A DNA stretch of 64,000 nt, taken from positions 5,208,001-5,272,000 of the forward strand of contig NZ_JACYXC010000001.1 in assembly GCF_016031615.1 (NCBI RefSeq), given 5' to 3'. Under the pieces are notes generated by a model. The model did no database searches and was not told the origin of the DNA. It worked only from the letters and a program-made list of their open reading frames with translations. The position numbers and the translations under genes were made by a program. The stretch comes from Streptomyces pactum. GTDB lineage: Bacteria > Actinomycetota > Actinomycetes > Streptomycetales > Streptomycetaceae. Below are positions 16,692-26,342 of this stretch, piece after piece (within the stretch, counting starts at the first letter, position 1; each line of letters opens with the position of its first letter).

Positions 16692-17279
16692 CCCGCCCGG
16701 CCCCCCCCGCCACGGGTGGCCGCCGTACCGCCGGCGCGCAGACCGCCGGGCGCGGAACCCGCGTACGCGGGACCTCGGGAGCACGCGGCGTCCCGGAGCG
16801 CGGCGGACGCCGGAACGCGGCCGACGCCGGAAGGCGCCGGTGGCGCACGGGGCCTTCCGGCGCGACCCCGGCACCGGACGGACGACGGCGGTGACCGACG
16901 AACGACCGCCGGCACCGGCCGGCGGCGACGCCCCGCGTCGTGGACGGGCACGCCGGCACGGAAGACCGCGCAGGGGGCCGGTCCGCGCGGACCGCGTACC
17001 CCCGCGGCGTCCCGGGAGCCGGGGCGTGCGGCCGTGCGCGGCGCGCTGCCGGACGTGCGGGTGAGCCCTTCGGGAAGGGGTGCCGCGCACGCACCACCAA
17101 AGGTGCGTCGTGGGCGGTGCGCCGCGGGCACGGAACCCGGCGCGGCGGCGGAGGCGCGGGGAGGCGACCCGGCCCCGGCGGCGGAGGTCCGGGAGGCCGC
17201 CACACCGCGCACAGCGGCCGCAACGGGCCTACATTGGGGAGGAACCCCCGGTGACCTCTCCCCAAGGCTGTGAGCGGCG
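16692..17279. other. Intergenic region before the SHMT paralogue
   Basis: About 590 bases without a supported gene. It contains a C8 run near 16700, imperfect repeats of GACGCCGGAA near 16810-16840 and, close to glyA, TACATT at 17230-17235 as a candidate -10. Open frames here are Arg/Pro-rich and look like shadows of GC-rich noncoding DNA. Confidence 0.45.
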
Positions 17280-18608
17280 ATGGCTGTCTCTCCCGCACCC
17301 TCTTCCGGCCACCTGCCCCGGACCTCGCCCCGGAGCCCCTGGGACGCGCCGCCCGGCGGCGCCCCGGACCCCTGGACACCGTGGGCCGGACCCGAGGCGC
17401 TCCGCCGGCAGGACCCGGAGCTGGCCGACGTCCTCCTGGCCGAGCTGCGCCGGCAGCGGCAGGACCTCCAGCTGATCGCCGCGGAGAACTTCACCTCGCC
17501 CGCGGTGCTGGCCGCGCTGGGCTCCCCGCTCGCCAACAAGTACGCCGAGGGCTACCCGGGCGCCCGCCACCACGGCGGCTGCGAGGTGGTGGACCTGGCC
17601 GAGCGGCTCGCGGTGGACCGGGCCACCGCGCTGTTCGGCGCCGAGCACGCCAACGTCCAGCCGCACTCGGGATCCTCCGCGGTGCTCGCCGCCTACGCGG
17701 CGCTGCTGCGCCCCGGCGACACGGTGCTGGCGATGGCCCTCGCGCAGGGCGGCCACCTCACCCACGGCTCGCCGGCGAACTTCTCCGGGCGGTGGTTCGA
17801 CTTCGTCGGGTACGGCGTCGATCCGGTGACCGGCCTGATCGACCACGACCGCGTCCGGGCACTGGCCCTCGCGCACCGGCCCAAGGCGATCGTGTGCGGC
17901 TCGATCTCCTACCCCCGGCACCCGGACTACGCGGCGTTCCGGGAGATCGCCGACGAGGTGGACGCGTACCTCATCGCCGACGCCGCCCACCCCATCGGAC
18001 TGGTCGCCGGGGGCGTGGCCCCCAGCCCGGTGCCGTACGCGGACGTGGTGTGCGCCACCACCCACAAGGTGCTGCGCGGTCCGCGCGGCGGGCTGGTGAT
18101 GTGCCCGGCCGAGCTGGCCGGGCGGATGGACCGGGCGGTGTTCCCGTTCACCCAGGGCGGTGCCCAGATGCACACCGTGGCGGCGAAGGCGGTGGCGCTG
18201 GGCGAGGCCGCCACCCCGGCGTTCGCCGCCTACACCCGCCAGGTGGTGGCCAACGCCCGGGCGCTCGCCGGCGAGCTGTCCCAGCTGGGGCTCACGGTCG
18301 CCACCGGCGGCACCGACACCCACCTGATCACCGCCGACCCGGCCCCGCTGGGGGTGGACGGGCCGGCCGCCCGCCGCCGCTGCGCCGCGGCCGGCATCGT
18401 GCTGGACGTGTGCGCGGTCCCGGCCCCCGACCGCCCCGGGGGCTGCGTCAAGGGCATCCGGCTGGGCACCGCGGCGGTCACCACCCAGGGAATGACGGAG
18501 CCGGAGATGGGCCGGATCGCTGCGCTGCTGGCGGCGGCGCTGCGGGAGGACGCCGGCACCCGGGCCGAGGTGGCGGAGCTGACCGGCGAATTCCAGCCGT
18601 ATCCCTGA
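17280..18608 (+). CDS. glyA: Serine hydroxymethyltransferase paralogue
   Basis: A 442-residue PLP enzyme of the SHMT family, which interconverts serine and glycine with tetrahydrofolate. The Schiff-base lysine is K263 in ATTHKVLRGPRGG, and IAAENFTSPAVLAALGS plus LANKYAEGYPG are clear SHMT signatures. The loop that normally reads GKRYYGG is GARHHGG here, so both conserved tyrosines are H97-H98. A Pro-rich N-terminal extension of about 40 residues is present. This matches a second streptomycete glyA copy near rfe/atp; a main glyA should be elsewhere. Substrate range may differ from classical SHMT. Start ATG 17280; the spacing of GAGCGGCG upstream is acceptable. Confidence 0.9.
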   Translation: MAVSPAPSSGHLPRTSPRSPWDAPPGGAPDPWTPWAGPEALRRQDPELADVLLAELRRQRQDLQLIAAENFTSPAVLAALGSPLANKYAEGYPGARHHGGCEVVDLAERLAVDRATALFGAEHANVQPHSGSSAVLAAYAALLRPGDTVLAMALAQGGHLTHGSPANFSGRWFDFVGYGVDPVTGLIDHDRVRALALAHRPKAIVCGSISYPRHPDYAAFREIADEVDAYLIADAAHPIGLVAGGVAPSPVPYADVVCATTHKVLRGPRGGLVMCPAELAGRMDRAVFPFTQGGAQMHTVAAKAVALGEAATPAFAAYTRQVVANARALAGELSQLGLTVATGGTDTHLITADPAPLGVDGPAARRRCAAAGIVLDVCAVPAPDRPGGCVKGIRLGTAAVTTQGMTEPEMGRIAALLAAALREDAGTRAEVAELTGEFQPYP

Positions 18609-18843
18609 CCCCGCCCCGGCCCGTCCACGCCCCCGTCACGGCCCCGCACCCCCGCCGCGCCGCCGGGACGGTCCGGCGGCCCCGGCCGCACCGCCCGGTC
18701 CTGCCGGACACACCGCCCGGTGCAACCGGACCGGCCCGCCGGGTGTCTGAACCGGTACCGGCGGTGACCTGATCGCCGGGGCCCGGACCACACGGCGCTA
18801 TGGTGTGGGGCTGTGATGGCCAGCGAATCTCCTGGGGCAGCCC

Positions 18844-20211
18844 GTGCGTGAATACCTGCTGACTCTGTGCGTCACGGCTGCGGTCACGTACCTGCTGACC
18901 GGACCGGTGCGGAAGTTCGCCATCGCGGCCGGTGCGATGCCCGAGATCCGGGCCCGTGACGTACACCGGGAGCCGACGCCCCGGCTGGGCGGCATCGCGA
19001 TGTTCGGCGGGCTCTGCGCCGGCCTGCTGGTCGCCGCGCACCTGACCAACCTCAAGGACGTCTTCGAACTGTCCAACGAGCCCCGTGCCCTGCTCTCCGG
19101 CGCGGGGCTGATCTGGCTGCTGGGCGTCCTGGACGACAAGTGGGGCGTGGACGCGCTGGTCAAGCTGGGCGGTCAGATGATCGCCGCGGGCGTCATGGTC
19201 CTCCAGGGCCTCACCATCCTGTGGATCCCGGTGCCGGGCGTCGGCACCGTCTCGCTCACCCCCATGCAGGGCACGCTGCTCACGGTGGCGCTGGTCGTCA
19301 TCACCATCAACGCGGTCAACTTCGTGGACGGGCTCGACGGGCTCGCCTCCGGCATGGTGTGCATCGCCGCCGCCGCGTTCTTCATGTACGCCTACCGGAT
19401 CTGGTTCGGGTACGGGCTGGAGGCCGCCGCGCCGGCCACGCTCTTCGCCGCCATCCTGATGGGCATGTGCCTGGGGTTCCTGCCGCACAACATGCACCCG
19501 GCGCGCATCTTCATGGGTGACTCCGGCTCGATGCTGATCGGCCTGGTGCTCGCCGCCGGGGCCATCTCCATCACCGGCCAGGTGGACCCGGACGCGCTCA
19601 AGCTGGACTTCGGCGGCTCGGAGCGGCAGGCGGTGCACGCCACGGTGCCGGTGTACATCCCGCTGCTGCTGCCGCTGACGGTGATCGCGGTGCCGATCGC
19701 GGACCTGATCCTGGCCATCGTGCGCCGCACCTGGCGGGGACAGTCGCCGTTCGCCGCGGACCGCGGGCACCTGCACCACCGGCTGCTGGAGATCGGCCAC
19801 TCGCACAGCCGGGCCGTGTGGATCATGTATTTCTGGTCGGCGCTGATCGCATTCGGCACCGTCGGCTTCTCGGTGGAATCGTCCAGCATGTGGATCGTGC
19901 TGACCATCGCGGTGCTCAGCGCGCTCGGGCTGGTCCTCCTGCTGCTGCCGCGCTTCACCCCGCGCACCCCGAGCTGGGCCGAGGGCTTCGTCCCGCCGCG
20001 CTACCGCCGGGAGCGCCGTCACCGCAGGTCGGCGGGGTCGCACCCGGCCACCTCGGCCGCTTCCCCGGCGTCCGCCGGCGCCGTGGAGGAGGTGCCGGCC
20101 GCGGTCGCGCACGAGGCCGGCGACGCCCAGCCGCCGGTGCCCGCAGGGGTGCACGGCGCCACCGCGATCGGCGACCGTTCCCGCTTCCACGGCCGCAAGA
20201 TCGGCGCTTAG
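18844..20211 (+). CDS. MraY/WecA/TagO-family undecaprenyl-phosphate sugar-1-phosphate transferase
   Basis: A 455-residue polytopic membrane enzyme that loads a UDP-amino-sugar phosphate, probably GlcNAc-1-P, onto undecaprenyl phosphate. Hallmarks are VHREPTPRLGGIAMFGG, VLDDKWGVDA (aspartates), NAVNFVDGLDGLASG (catalytic region), MGDSGSMLIG and the cytoplasmic HLHHRLLE His motif that binds the sugar nucleotide. About ten TM helices are apparent, then an Ala-rich hydrophilic tail of about 70 residues. GTG 18844 lies after GGGGCAG. It probably starts teichoic-acid-like wall polymer synthesis, which would feed LCP transferases such as the one at 11.4 kb. Gene named rfe in some streptomycetes. Confidence 0.92.
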   Translation: MREYLLTLCVTAAVTYLLTGPVRKFAIAAGAMPEIRARDVHREPTPRLGGIAMFGGLCAGLLVAAHLTNLKDVFELSNEPRALLSGAGLIWLLGVLDDKWGVDALVKLGGQMIAAGVMVLQGLTILWIPVPGVGTVSLTPMQGTLLTVALVVITINAVNFVDGLDGLASGMVCIAAAAFFMYAYRIWFGYGLEAAAPATLFAAILMGMCLGFLPHNMHPARIFMGDSGSMLIGLVLAAGAISITGQVDPDALKLDFGGSERQAVHATVPVYIPLLLPLTVIAVPIADLILAIVRRTWRGQSPFAADRGHLHHRLLEIGHSHSRAVWIMYFWSALIAFGTVGFSVESSSMWIVLTIAVLSALGLVLLLLPRFTPRTPSWAEGFVPPRYRRERRHRRSAGSHPATSAASPASAGAVEEVPAAVAHEAGDAQPPVPAGVHGATAIGDRSRFHGRKIGA

Positions 20212-20448
20212 CAGAGAATTCACGGCCCGTCAGCAGGACGTGCCCGAATTAGATCGCAAGTGTGACAGTCGGCACACGAAGTAGGTAAAGACCTCATCAA
20301 ATAGTTTGTGATACCGTTCACTAGACCCGGTGCTAGAGCCGAAGGACCGTAGTGCGACGGTCCTTTCGCCGCGAGGTTCACTCATCCCGGGGGATTACGC
20401 TCGTCCACGACGAACCGTTGCATCCGACTCTCGGCCGGAGATCCCTTC
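20212..20448 (+). promoter_or_regulatory. Promoter and leader region of the atp operon
   Basis: A 237-base gap that is notably A/T-rich at 20250-20330 (for example AAATAGTTTGTGATAC and CACTAGACC), where the atp promoter should lie. The exact -35/-10 pair is ambiguous. A 9-bp hairpin at 20342-20365 follows. Confidence 0.5.
20341..20366 (+). terminator. Hairpin in the atp leader
   Basis: AAGGACCGT (20342-20350) pairs with ACGGTCCTT (20357-20365) across a 6-base loop and is followed by TTC. It could terminate upstream transcription or attenuate the atp transcript about 80 bases before atpI. Confidence 0.6.
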
Positions 20449-20904
20449 ATGCAGTCCAACGACGCCCGAACGCTTCTGCACTGCGCCGTACCGACCGCTG
20501 CGGTCGGTGTCGTCGCCGTCGCGGTGAGCTCCGTGCTCGCCGGCGGCAAGGGCGCGATCGGAGCCGCGTTCGGCGTGGTCCTGGTGTCTGCCGTCATGGC
20601 GATCGACCTGATCGTGCTGGAACGCACCGCCAAGAAGTACCCCCAGCTCTTCCAGATGATGGGGCTGGCGCTGTACATGGTGCAGTTCCTGCTGATCGCG
20701 GTGGTCCTCGCGGTGTTCCGGGACACCACCCTCTTCAACACCAGGGCGTTCGCCTTCTCGTTGCTGGCAGCCACCTTGGTGTGGGTCGCCGCCCAGGTGC
20801 GCTCGCACATGAAGGCCAAGATCTTCTACGTGCAGCCCGAGGCCGAGGACGAACGGAAGTCCGGGGGGGCGAAGAGCACCGCGCCCGCCGGATCACCGTC
20901 GTGA
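20449..20904 (+). CDS. atpI: ATP synthase protein I
   Basis: A 151-residue membrane protein with four hydrophobic helices (for example PTAAVGVVAVAVSSVLAGG and LALYMVQFLLIAVVLAVF) and a hydrophilic C-terminus. Position at the head of the atp operon and topology identify it as AtpI, an assembly factor for the c-ring rather than a stoichiometric subunit. ATG 20449 follows GGAGATCCCTTC. It lies 264 bases before atpB. Confidence 0.85.
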   Translation: MQSNDARTLLHCAVPTAAVGVVAVAVSSVLAGGKGAIGAAFGVVLVSAVMAIDLIVLERTAKKYPQLFQMMGLALYMVQFLLIAVVLAVFRDTTLFNTRAFAFSLLAATLVWVAAQVRSHMKAKIFYVQPEAEDERKSGGAKSTAPAGSPS

Positions 20905-21168
20905 TCTGTAGGCCCGGTATAAAGCGGTCAGCGCTCACCTGCTATCGTCCGGTGCCATCTGAGGCACAGCGGGCGCAGGCGGCTGAACACCCGGGATCAC
21001 CGGAACGGAATCGGCGGCCCATGCAGCTGCTGCCCGACCAGACCCCCGGCCTCGTGCTGACGAGCCGCACTCACACCTGTAAGACCAGTCCAGTGCCGTT
21101 CCGCGGCCATGCGCCGCGCCGACACAACGAGGTTGCCGTACCTATGCGCCATGCTGAAGGAGCTCGCG

Positions 21169-21978
21169 GTGAGTTCTGACCAGACGCTCGCCTTCGAGAC
21201 CGATTGCCACATCTTCGATGGGTGCGGCTTCCCGGCCCCAGGGCTTCACTCGTTCACGTTCGAGCCGATGTTCTCCATCGGCGGCTTCGACTTCAACAAG
21301 CCGATGCTGCTGGCCCTGGTGGGCACCGTGGTCATCGTGGGCTTCTTCTGGGCCGCCTTCGGCAAGGCGAAGGTCGTCCCCGGCAAACTCCAGATGGTCG
21401 GTGAGGCGGGCTACGACTTCATCCGGCGCGGCATCGTCTACGAGAGCCTCGGCAAGAAGGAGGGGGAGAAGTACGTCCCCCTCATGGTCTCGCTCTTCTT
21501 CTTCGTCTGGATCCTGAACCTCTGGTCGGTGATCCCGGTCGCGCAGTTCCCGGCCACGTCGATCATCGCCTTCCCGGTCGCGCTCGCCGCGATCGTCTAC
21601 ATCCTGTGGCTGAGCCTGACCTTCAAGCGGCACGGCTTCGTCGGTGGCCTGAAGAACGTCTCGGGCTACGACAAGTCGCTCGGCCCGGTGCTGCCGCTGG
21701 TGATGCTCCTGGAGCTCTTCTCCAACCTCCTGATCCGGCCGTTCACGCACGCCGTCCGACTCTTCGCGAACATGTTCGCCGGGCACGTGCTGCTGCTGAT
21801 CTTCACCATCGCCAGCTGGTACCTGCTGAACGGGATCGGCATCGCCTACGCGGGCATCTCGTTCGTCATGGTCATTCTGCTGACCGCCTTCGAGCTCTTC
21901 ATCCAGGCGCTCCAGGCGTACGTCTTCGTCCTCCTGGCCTGCTCCTACATTCAGGGCGCTCTCGCCGAGCACCACTGA
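21169..21978 (+). CDS. atpB: ATP synthase F0 subunit a
   Basis: A 269-residue polytopic subunit forming the proton half-channels. The essential arginine is R197 in FTHAVRLFANMFAGH, and ELFIQALQAYVFVLLACSYIQ is the conserved last helix. I chose GTG 21169 because AAGGAG ends 6 bases upstream and homologues begin near this point; the frame is open 60 bases further upstream from ATG 21109 without conservation. Next gene atpE begins 76 bases downstream. Confidence 0.95.
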   Translation: MSSDQTLAFETDCHIFDGCGFPAPGLHSFTFEPMFSIGGFDFNKPMLLALVGTVVIVGFFWAAFGKAKVVPGKLQMVGEAGYDFIRRGIVYESLGKKEGEKYVPLMVSLFFFVWILNLWSVIPVAQFPATSIIAFPVALAAIVYILWLSLTFKRHGFVGGLKNVSGYDKSLGPVLPLVMLLELFSNLLIRPFTHAVRLFANMFAGHVLLLIFTIASWYLLNGIGIAYAGISFVMVILLTAFELFIQALQAYVFVLLACSYIQGALAEHH

Positions 21979-22054
21979 ATCCCCCGCCACACCCAACCAA
22001 CAGACGTCCGGTGGCCAACCCCCACCGGTCCGTGAAAGAGAAGGAAGAACGAGC

Positions 22055-22306
22055 ATGTCTGCTGCTCTCCAGACGACCCTCGCCGCTGTCGAGCTCAAGG
22101 GCAACCTCGGTTCGATCGGCTACGGTCTCGCGGCCATCGGCCCGGGCGTGGGCGTCGGCATCATCTTCGGTAACGGCACCCAGGCGCTGGCCCGCCAGCC
22201 CGAGGCGGCCGGCATGATCCGCGCCAACCAGATCCTGGGCTTCGTGCTCTGTGAGGCGCTCGCCCTGATCGGTCTGGTCATGCCGTTCGTCTACCCGACC
22301 AGCTGA
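22055..22306 (+). CDS. atpE: ATP synthase F0 subunit c
   Basis: An 83-residue hairpin of two TM helices that oligomerises into the rotor ring. The Gly-rich first helix (IGYGLAAIGPGVGVGIIFG), polar loop ARQPE and the proton-carrying E67 in LGFVLCEALALIG are all present. Use of Glu rather than Asp is usual in actinobacteria. ATG 22055 has AGAAGGAAG upstream, a strong ribosome-binding site consistent with the high copy of subunit c. Confidence 0.97.
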   Translation: MSAALQTTLAAVELKGNLGSIGYGLAAIGPGVGVGIIFGNGTQALARQPEAAGMIRANQILGFVLCEALALIGLVMPFVYPTS

Positions 22307-22347
22307 TCGCGGCGTAACACCAGCCGCACACGACGAAAGGCACTGAT

Positions 22348-22896
22348 GTGAACGCCCTGGTTACGCTGGCGTCCGAGGGGGAGGCGGAGAACCCCCTCAT
22401 CCCGCCGATCCCAGAGCTGGTCATCGGCCTGATCGCTTTCGCCATCGTCTTCTTCTTCCTCAGCAAGAAGCTCCTCCCGAACATCAACAAGGTTCTGGAC
22501 GAGCGCCGCGCCGCGATCGTGGGCGGGATGGAGAAGGCCGAGGCCGCGCAGGCCGAGGCGCAGCAGGTCCTGGAGGACTACCGCGCCCAGCTCGCCGATG
22601 CCCGGCACGAGGCCGCGCGCCTGCGTCAGGAGGCGCAGGAGCAGGGCGCCGCGCTGATCGCCGAGATGCGCGCCGAGGGCCAGCGGCAGCGTGAGGAGAT
22701 CATCGCCGCCGGCCACGCCCAGATCGAGGCCGACCGCAAGCAGGCCGCGGCCACGCTCCGCCAGGACGTCGGCAAGCTCGCCACCGACCTGGCCGGCAAG
22801 CTCGTCGGTGAGGCGCTCCAGGACGCCGACCGGCAGTCGCGCACCATCGACCGTTTCCTCGACGAACTTGAGGAGAAGGCCGAGGCCGCCCGATGA
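22348..22896 (+). CDS. atpF: ATP synthase F0 subunit b
   Basis: A 182-residue peripheral-stalk protein with one N-terminal TM segment (ELVIGLIAFAIVFFFLS) and a long charged coiled coil with Ala/Glu/Gln heptad-like repeats. GTG 22348 is preceded by GAAAGG. The stop overlaps the atpH start (ATGA at 22893-22896), indicating translational coupling of the two stalk subunits. Confidence 0.95.
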   Translation: MNALVTLASEGEAENPLIPPIPELVIGLIAFAIVFFFLSKKLLPNINKVLDERRAAIVGGMEKAEAAQAEAQQVLEDYRAQLADARHEAARLRQEAQEQGAALIAEMRAEGQRQREEIIAAGHAQIEADRKQAAATLRQDVGKLATDLAGKLVGEALQDADRQSRTIDRFLDELEEKAEAAR

Positions 22897-23708
22897 ATGG
22901 AGCGAGCCGCGAGGCACTGGCCTCCGCACGCGAGCGTCTCGACGCGCTGACCGACAACACGTCCGTCGATGCGGCGAAGCTCGCCGAGGAACTGGCCGCC
23001 GTCACCGCGCTGCTCGACCGTGAGGTGTCGCTGCGCCGGGTCCTCACCGACCCGGCCCAGGCCGGCGAGGGCAAGGCCGAGCTGGCGGCGCGCCTGCTCG
23101 GCAGCCAGGTGGGCGGGGAGACCGTCGATCTGGTCTCCGGCATGGTCCGGTCCCGCTGGTCGCGCTCGCGCGACCTGGTGGACGCGACCGAGGAGCTGGC
23201 CTCCATCGCCGACCTCGTCGCCGCCCAGCGGGCCGGCGCGCTCGACGACGTCGAGGACGAGCTGTTCCGGTTCTCCCGGATCGTGAGCTCCTCGACCGAG
23301 CTGCGCTCGGCGCTGACCGACCGGGTCGCGACCGACACGGCCAAGGCCGGGCTGCTCGCCCGCCTGCTCGGCGGCCGGGCGAACCCGGTGACCGAGCGCC
23401 TGGTCGTGCGGCTCGTCGCACACCCGCGGGGACGTAGCCTGGAATCGGGCCTCACCGCGCTGTCCAAGCTGGCGGCGGACCGCCGGAACCGGATGGTCGC
23501 GATCGTCACCACGGCGGTGCCGCTCAGTGACGGCCAGAAGCGGCGCCTGGGCGCGGCCCTGGCCAAGCTGTACGGCCGGCAGGTGCACCTGAACCTCGAC
23601 GTGGACCCGGCGGTCCTCGGCGGCGTCCTGGTGCGCATCGGCGACGAGGTCATCGACGGCACCATCGCGGACCGCCTCGAAGAGGCGACCCGCCGGATGG
23701 CCGGCTGA
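22893..23708 (+). CDS. atpH: ATP synthase F1 subunit delta
   Basis: A 271-residue stalk subunit joining the b subunit to F1. It is longer than the E. coli delta (177 residues), as usual in actinobacteria, with an extended N-terminal part. The C-terminal conserved region has VAIVTTAVPLSDGQKRRL and VDPAVLGGVLVRIGDEVIDGTI. ATG 22893 overlaps the atpF stop by four bases. A 140-base gap with several short hairpins precedes atpA. Confidence 0.94.
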   Translation: MNGASREALASARERLDALTDNTSVDAAKLAEELAAVTALLDREVSLRRVLTDPAQAGEGKAELAARLLGSQVGGETVDLVSGMVRSRWSRSRDLVDATEELASIADLVAAQRAGALDDVEDELFRFSRIVSSSTELRSALTDRVATDTAKAGLLARLLGGRANPVTERLVVRLVAHPRGRSLESGLTALSKLAADRRNRMVAIVTTAVPLSDGQKRRLGAALAKLYGRQVHLNLDVDPAVLGGVLVRIGDEVIDGTIADRLEEATRRMAG

Positions 23709-23848
23709 TCAGCCACCAACTCAACAAGCATGTAAGCGGCCCGAGTTGGGCCGACGCAGTCCTGGGGGCCCGCGGCACACCGCCGCGGGAAGCAGTCCCC
23801 AGACCCCCAGAAACACTTCGGGCCCAACAAGGAGAGCAGGGAACCCAG

Positions 23849-25420
23849 ATGGCGGAGCTCACGATCCGGCCGGAGGAGATCCGGGACGCGCTGGAGAACT
23901 TTGTCCAGTCGTACAAGCCGGACGCGGCCTCGCGCGAGGAGGTCGGTACGGTCAGCGTTGCCGGCGACGGCATCGCGAAGGTCGAGGGTCTTCCCTCGGC
24001 CATGGCGAACGAACTGCTGAAGTTCGAGGACGGCACGCTCGGGCTCGCGCTCAACCTCGAAGAGCGCGAGATCGGTGCGATCGTCCTCGGTGAGTTCAGC
24101 GGCATCGAGGAGGGCCAGTCGGTGCGGCGCACCGGCGAGGTGCTCTCCGTCGCCGTCGGCGAGGGCTACCTGGGTCGCGTGGTCGACCCGCTCGGTAACC
24201 CGATCGACGGACTCGGCGAGATCGAGACCGAGGGCCGGCGCGCCCTTGAGCTGCAGGCCCCGGGCGTCATGGCCCGTAAGTCGGTGCACGAGCCGATGGA
24301 GACCGGCCTGAAGGCCGTGGACGCCATGACCCCGATCGGCCGTGGCCAGCGTCAGCTGATCATCGGTGACCGGCAGACCGGCAAGACCGCCCTGGCCGTC
24401 GACACGATCATCAACCAGCGCGACAACTGGCGCACCGGCGACCCGGAGAAGCAGGTCCGCTGCATCTACGTCGCCATCGGCCAGAAGGGCTCCACCATCG
24501 CGTCCGTGCGCGGCGCGCTGGAGGAGGCCGGCGCCCTGGAGTACACGACGATCGTCGCCGCCCCGGCGTCCGACCCGGCCGGCTTCAAGTACCTCGCCCC
24601 GTACACCGGCTCGGCCATCGGCCAGCACTGGATGTACCAGGGCAAGCACGTGCTGATCGTCTTCGACGACCTGTCCAAGCAGGCCGACGCCTACCGCGCC
24701 GTGTCGCTGCTGCTGCGCCGCCCGCCGGGCCGTGAGGCCTACCCGGGTGACGTCTTCTACCTGCACTCCCGCCTCCTGGAGCGCTGCGCCAAGCTCTCCG
24801 ACGAGATGGGCAAGGGCTCGATGACCGGTCTGCCGATCGTCGAGACGAAGGCCAACGACGTCTCGGCGTTCATCCCGACCAACGTCATCTCCATCACCGA
24901 CGGCCAGTGCTTCCTGGAGTCCGACCTGTTCAACGCCGGCCAGCGCCCGGCACTGAACGTCGGTATCTCGGTCTCCCGCGTCGGTGGCTCCGCCCAGCAC
25001 AAGGCGATGCGCCAGGTCTCCGGCCGTCTCCGCGTGGACCTCGCCCAGTACCGCGAGCTGGAGGCGTTCGCCGCCTTCGGTTCCGACCTGGACGCCGCGT
25101 CCAAGGCGGCGCTGGAGCGCGGCAAGCGCATGGTCGAGCTGCTGAAGCAGGGCCAGTACGCCCCGTACGCGACCGAGGACCAGGTCGTCTCCATCTGGGC
25201 CGGCACCACCGGCAAGATGGACGACGTGCCGGTCGAGGACATCCGCCGCTTCGAGCGGGAGCTGCTGGACTACCTGCGCCGCGAGCACAAGGGTCTGATG
25301 ACCTCCATCCGCGAGGGCGGCAAGATGTCCGACGACACGCTCCAGGCGATCGCCGAGGCCATCGCCGCGTTCAAGCGGCAGTTCGAGACCTCGGACGGCA
25401 AGCTGCTGGGTGAGGGCTGA
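23849..25420 (+). CDS. atpA: ATP synthase F1 subunit alpha
   Basis: A 523-residue regulatory nucleotide-binding subunit. Walker A is GDRQTGKT at 173-180 (K179) and Walker B is in HVLIVFDDLSKQ. The N-terminal beta-barrel, the VDPLGNPIDG turn and the PAIRP-type VGGSAQHKAMRQV region are intact. ATG 23849 has AAGGAG about 20 bases upstream and AGGGAACCC closer. Only two bases separate its stop from atpG. Confidence 0.97.
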   Translation: MAELTIRPEEIRDALENFVQSYKPDAASREEVGTVSVAGDGIAKVEGLPSAMANELLKFEDGTLGLALNLEEREIGAIVLGEFSGIEEGQSVRRTGEVLSVAVGEGYLGRVVDPLGNPIDGLGEIETEGRRALELQAPGVMARKSVHEPMETGLKAVDAMTPIGRGQRQLIIGDRQTGKTALAVDTIINQRDNWRTGDPEKQVRCIYVAIGQKGSTIASVRGALEEAGALEYTTIVAAPASDPAGFKYLAPYTGSAIGQHWMYQGKHVLIVFDDLSKQADAYRAVSLLLRRPPGREAYPGDVFYLHSRLLERCAKLSDEMGKGSMTGLPIVETKANDVSAFIPTNVISITDGQCFLESDLFNAGQRPALNVGISVSRVGGSAQHKAMRQVSGRLRVDLAQYRELEAFAAFGSDLDAASKAALERGKRMVELLKQGQYAPYATEDQVVSIWAGTTGKMDDVPVEDIRRFERELLDYLRREHKGLMTSIREGGKMSDDTLQAIAEAIAAFKRQFETSDGKLLGEG

Positions 25421-25422
25421 GC

Positions 25423-26337
25423 ATGGGCGCCCAGCTTAGGGTCTACAAGCGCCGCATCAAGTCCGTCACGGCCACCAAGAAGATCACCAAGGCGATGGAG
25501 ATGATCGCCGCGTCGCGGATCGTCAAGGCGCAGCGCAAGGTCGCCGCCTCGTCGCCGTACGCGACCGAGCTGACCCGCGCGGTGACCGCGGTGGCCACCG
25601 GCTCCAACACCAACCACCCGCTGACCACCGAGGCGGAGCGGCCCACCCGCGCCGCGGTCCTGCTGATCACCAGCGACCGCGGTCTGGCGGGCGGCTACTC
25701 CTCCAACGCCATCAAGGCGGCCGACCGGCTCACCGAGCGGCTCACCGCCGAGGGCAAGGAGGTCGTGACGTACATCGTCGGGCGCAAGGGTGTCTCGTAC
25801 TACGGGTTCCGCAGCCGCCCGGTCCAGGACTCCTGGACCGGCTTCAGCGACAACCCGTCGTACGCGGACGCCAAGAAGGTCGCGGCCCCGCTGATCGAGG
25901 CCGTGACCCGCGCGACGGCGGACGGCGGGGTGGACGAGCTGCACATCGTCTTCACCGAGTTCGTGTCGATGATGACGCAGACCCCGGTGGACGGCCGGCT
26001 GCTGCCGCTCAGCCTGAGCGCCGACGAGCAGCAGGTGTCGAAGAAGAGCGAGATCCTCCCGCTCTTCGAGTTCGAGCCGTCGGCGGAGGACGTCCTCGAC
26101 GCCCTGCTGCCCCGGTACGTCGAGAGCCGCATCTACAACGCGCTGCTGCAGTCGGCCGCCTCCGAGCACGCCGCCCGCCGCCGCGCGATGAAGTCGGCGA
26201 CCGACAACGCCGAGGAACTCATCAAGTCGCTCACGCGGCTTGCGAACGCGGCCCGCCAGGCCGACATCACCCAGGAAATCAGCGAGATCGTCGGTGGCGC
26301 CAGCGCCCTGGCCGACGCGACCGCGGGGAGTGACTGA
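25423..26337 (+). CDS. atpG: ATP synthase F1 subunit gamma
   Basis: A 304-residue central rotor shaft. The N-terminal helix MGAQLRVYKRRIKSVTATKKITKAME and the C-terminal ESRIYNALLQSAASEHAARRRAMKSATDNA are the two antiparallel coiled-coil strands inside the alpha3beta3 ring; the first is cited here by its start and end only as residues 1-26 and the second near 228-257. LLITSDRGLAGGYSSN is the conserved core. It starts 2 bases after atpA and ends 5 bases before atpD. Confidence 0.96.
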   Translation: MGAQLRVYKRRIKSVTATKKITKAMEMIAASRIVKAQRKVAASSPYATELTRAVTAVATGSNTNHPLTTEAERPTRAAVLLITSDRGLAGGYSSNAIKAADRLTERLTAEGKEVVTYIVGRKGVSYYGFRSRPVQDSWTGFSDNPSYADAKKVAAPLIEAVTRATADGGVDELHIVFTEFVSMMTQTPVDGRLLPLSLSADEQQVSKKSEILPLFEFEPSAEDVLDALLPRYVESRIYNALLQSAASEHAARRRAMKSATDNAEELIKSLTRLANAARQADITQEISEIVGGASALADATAGSD

Positions 26338-26342
26338 GAGCT

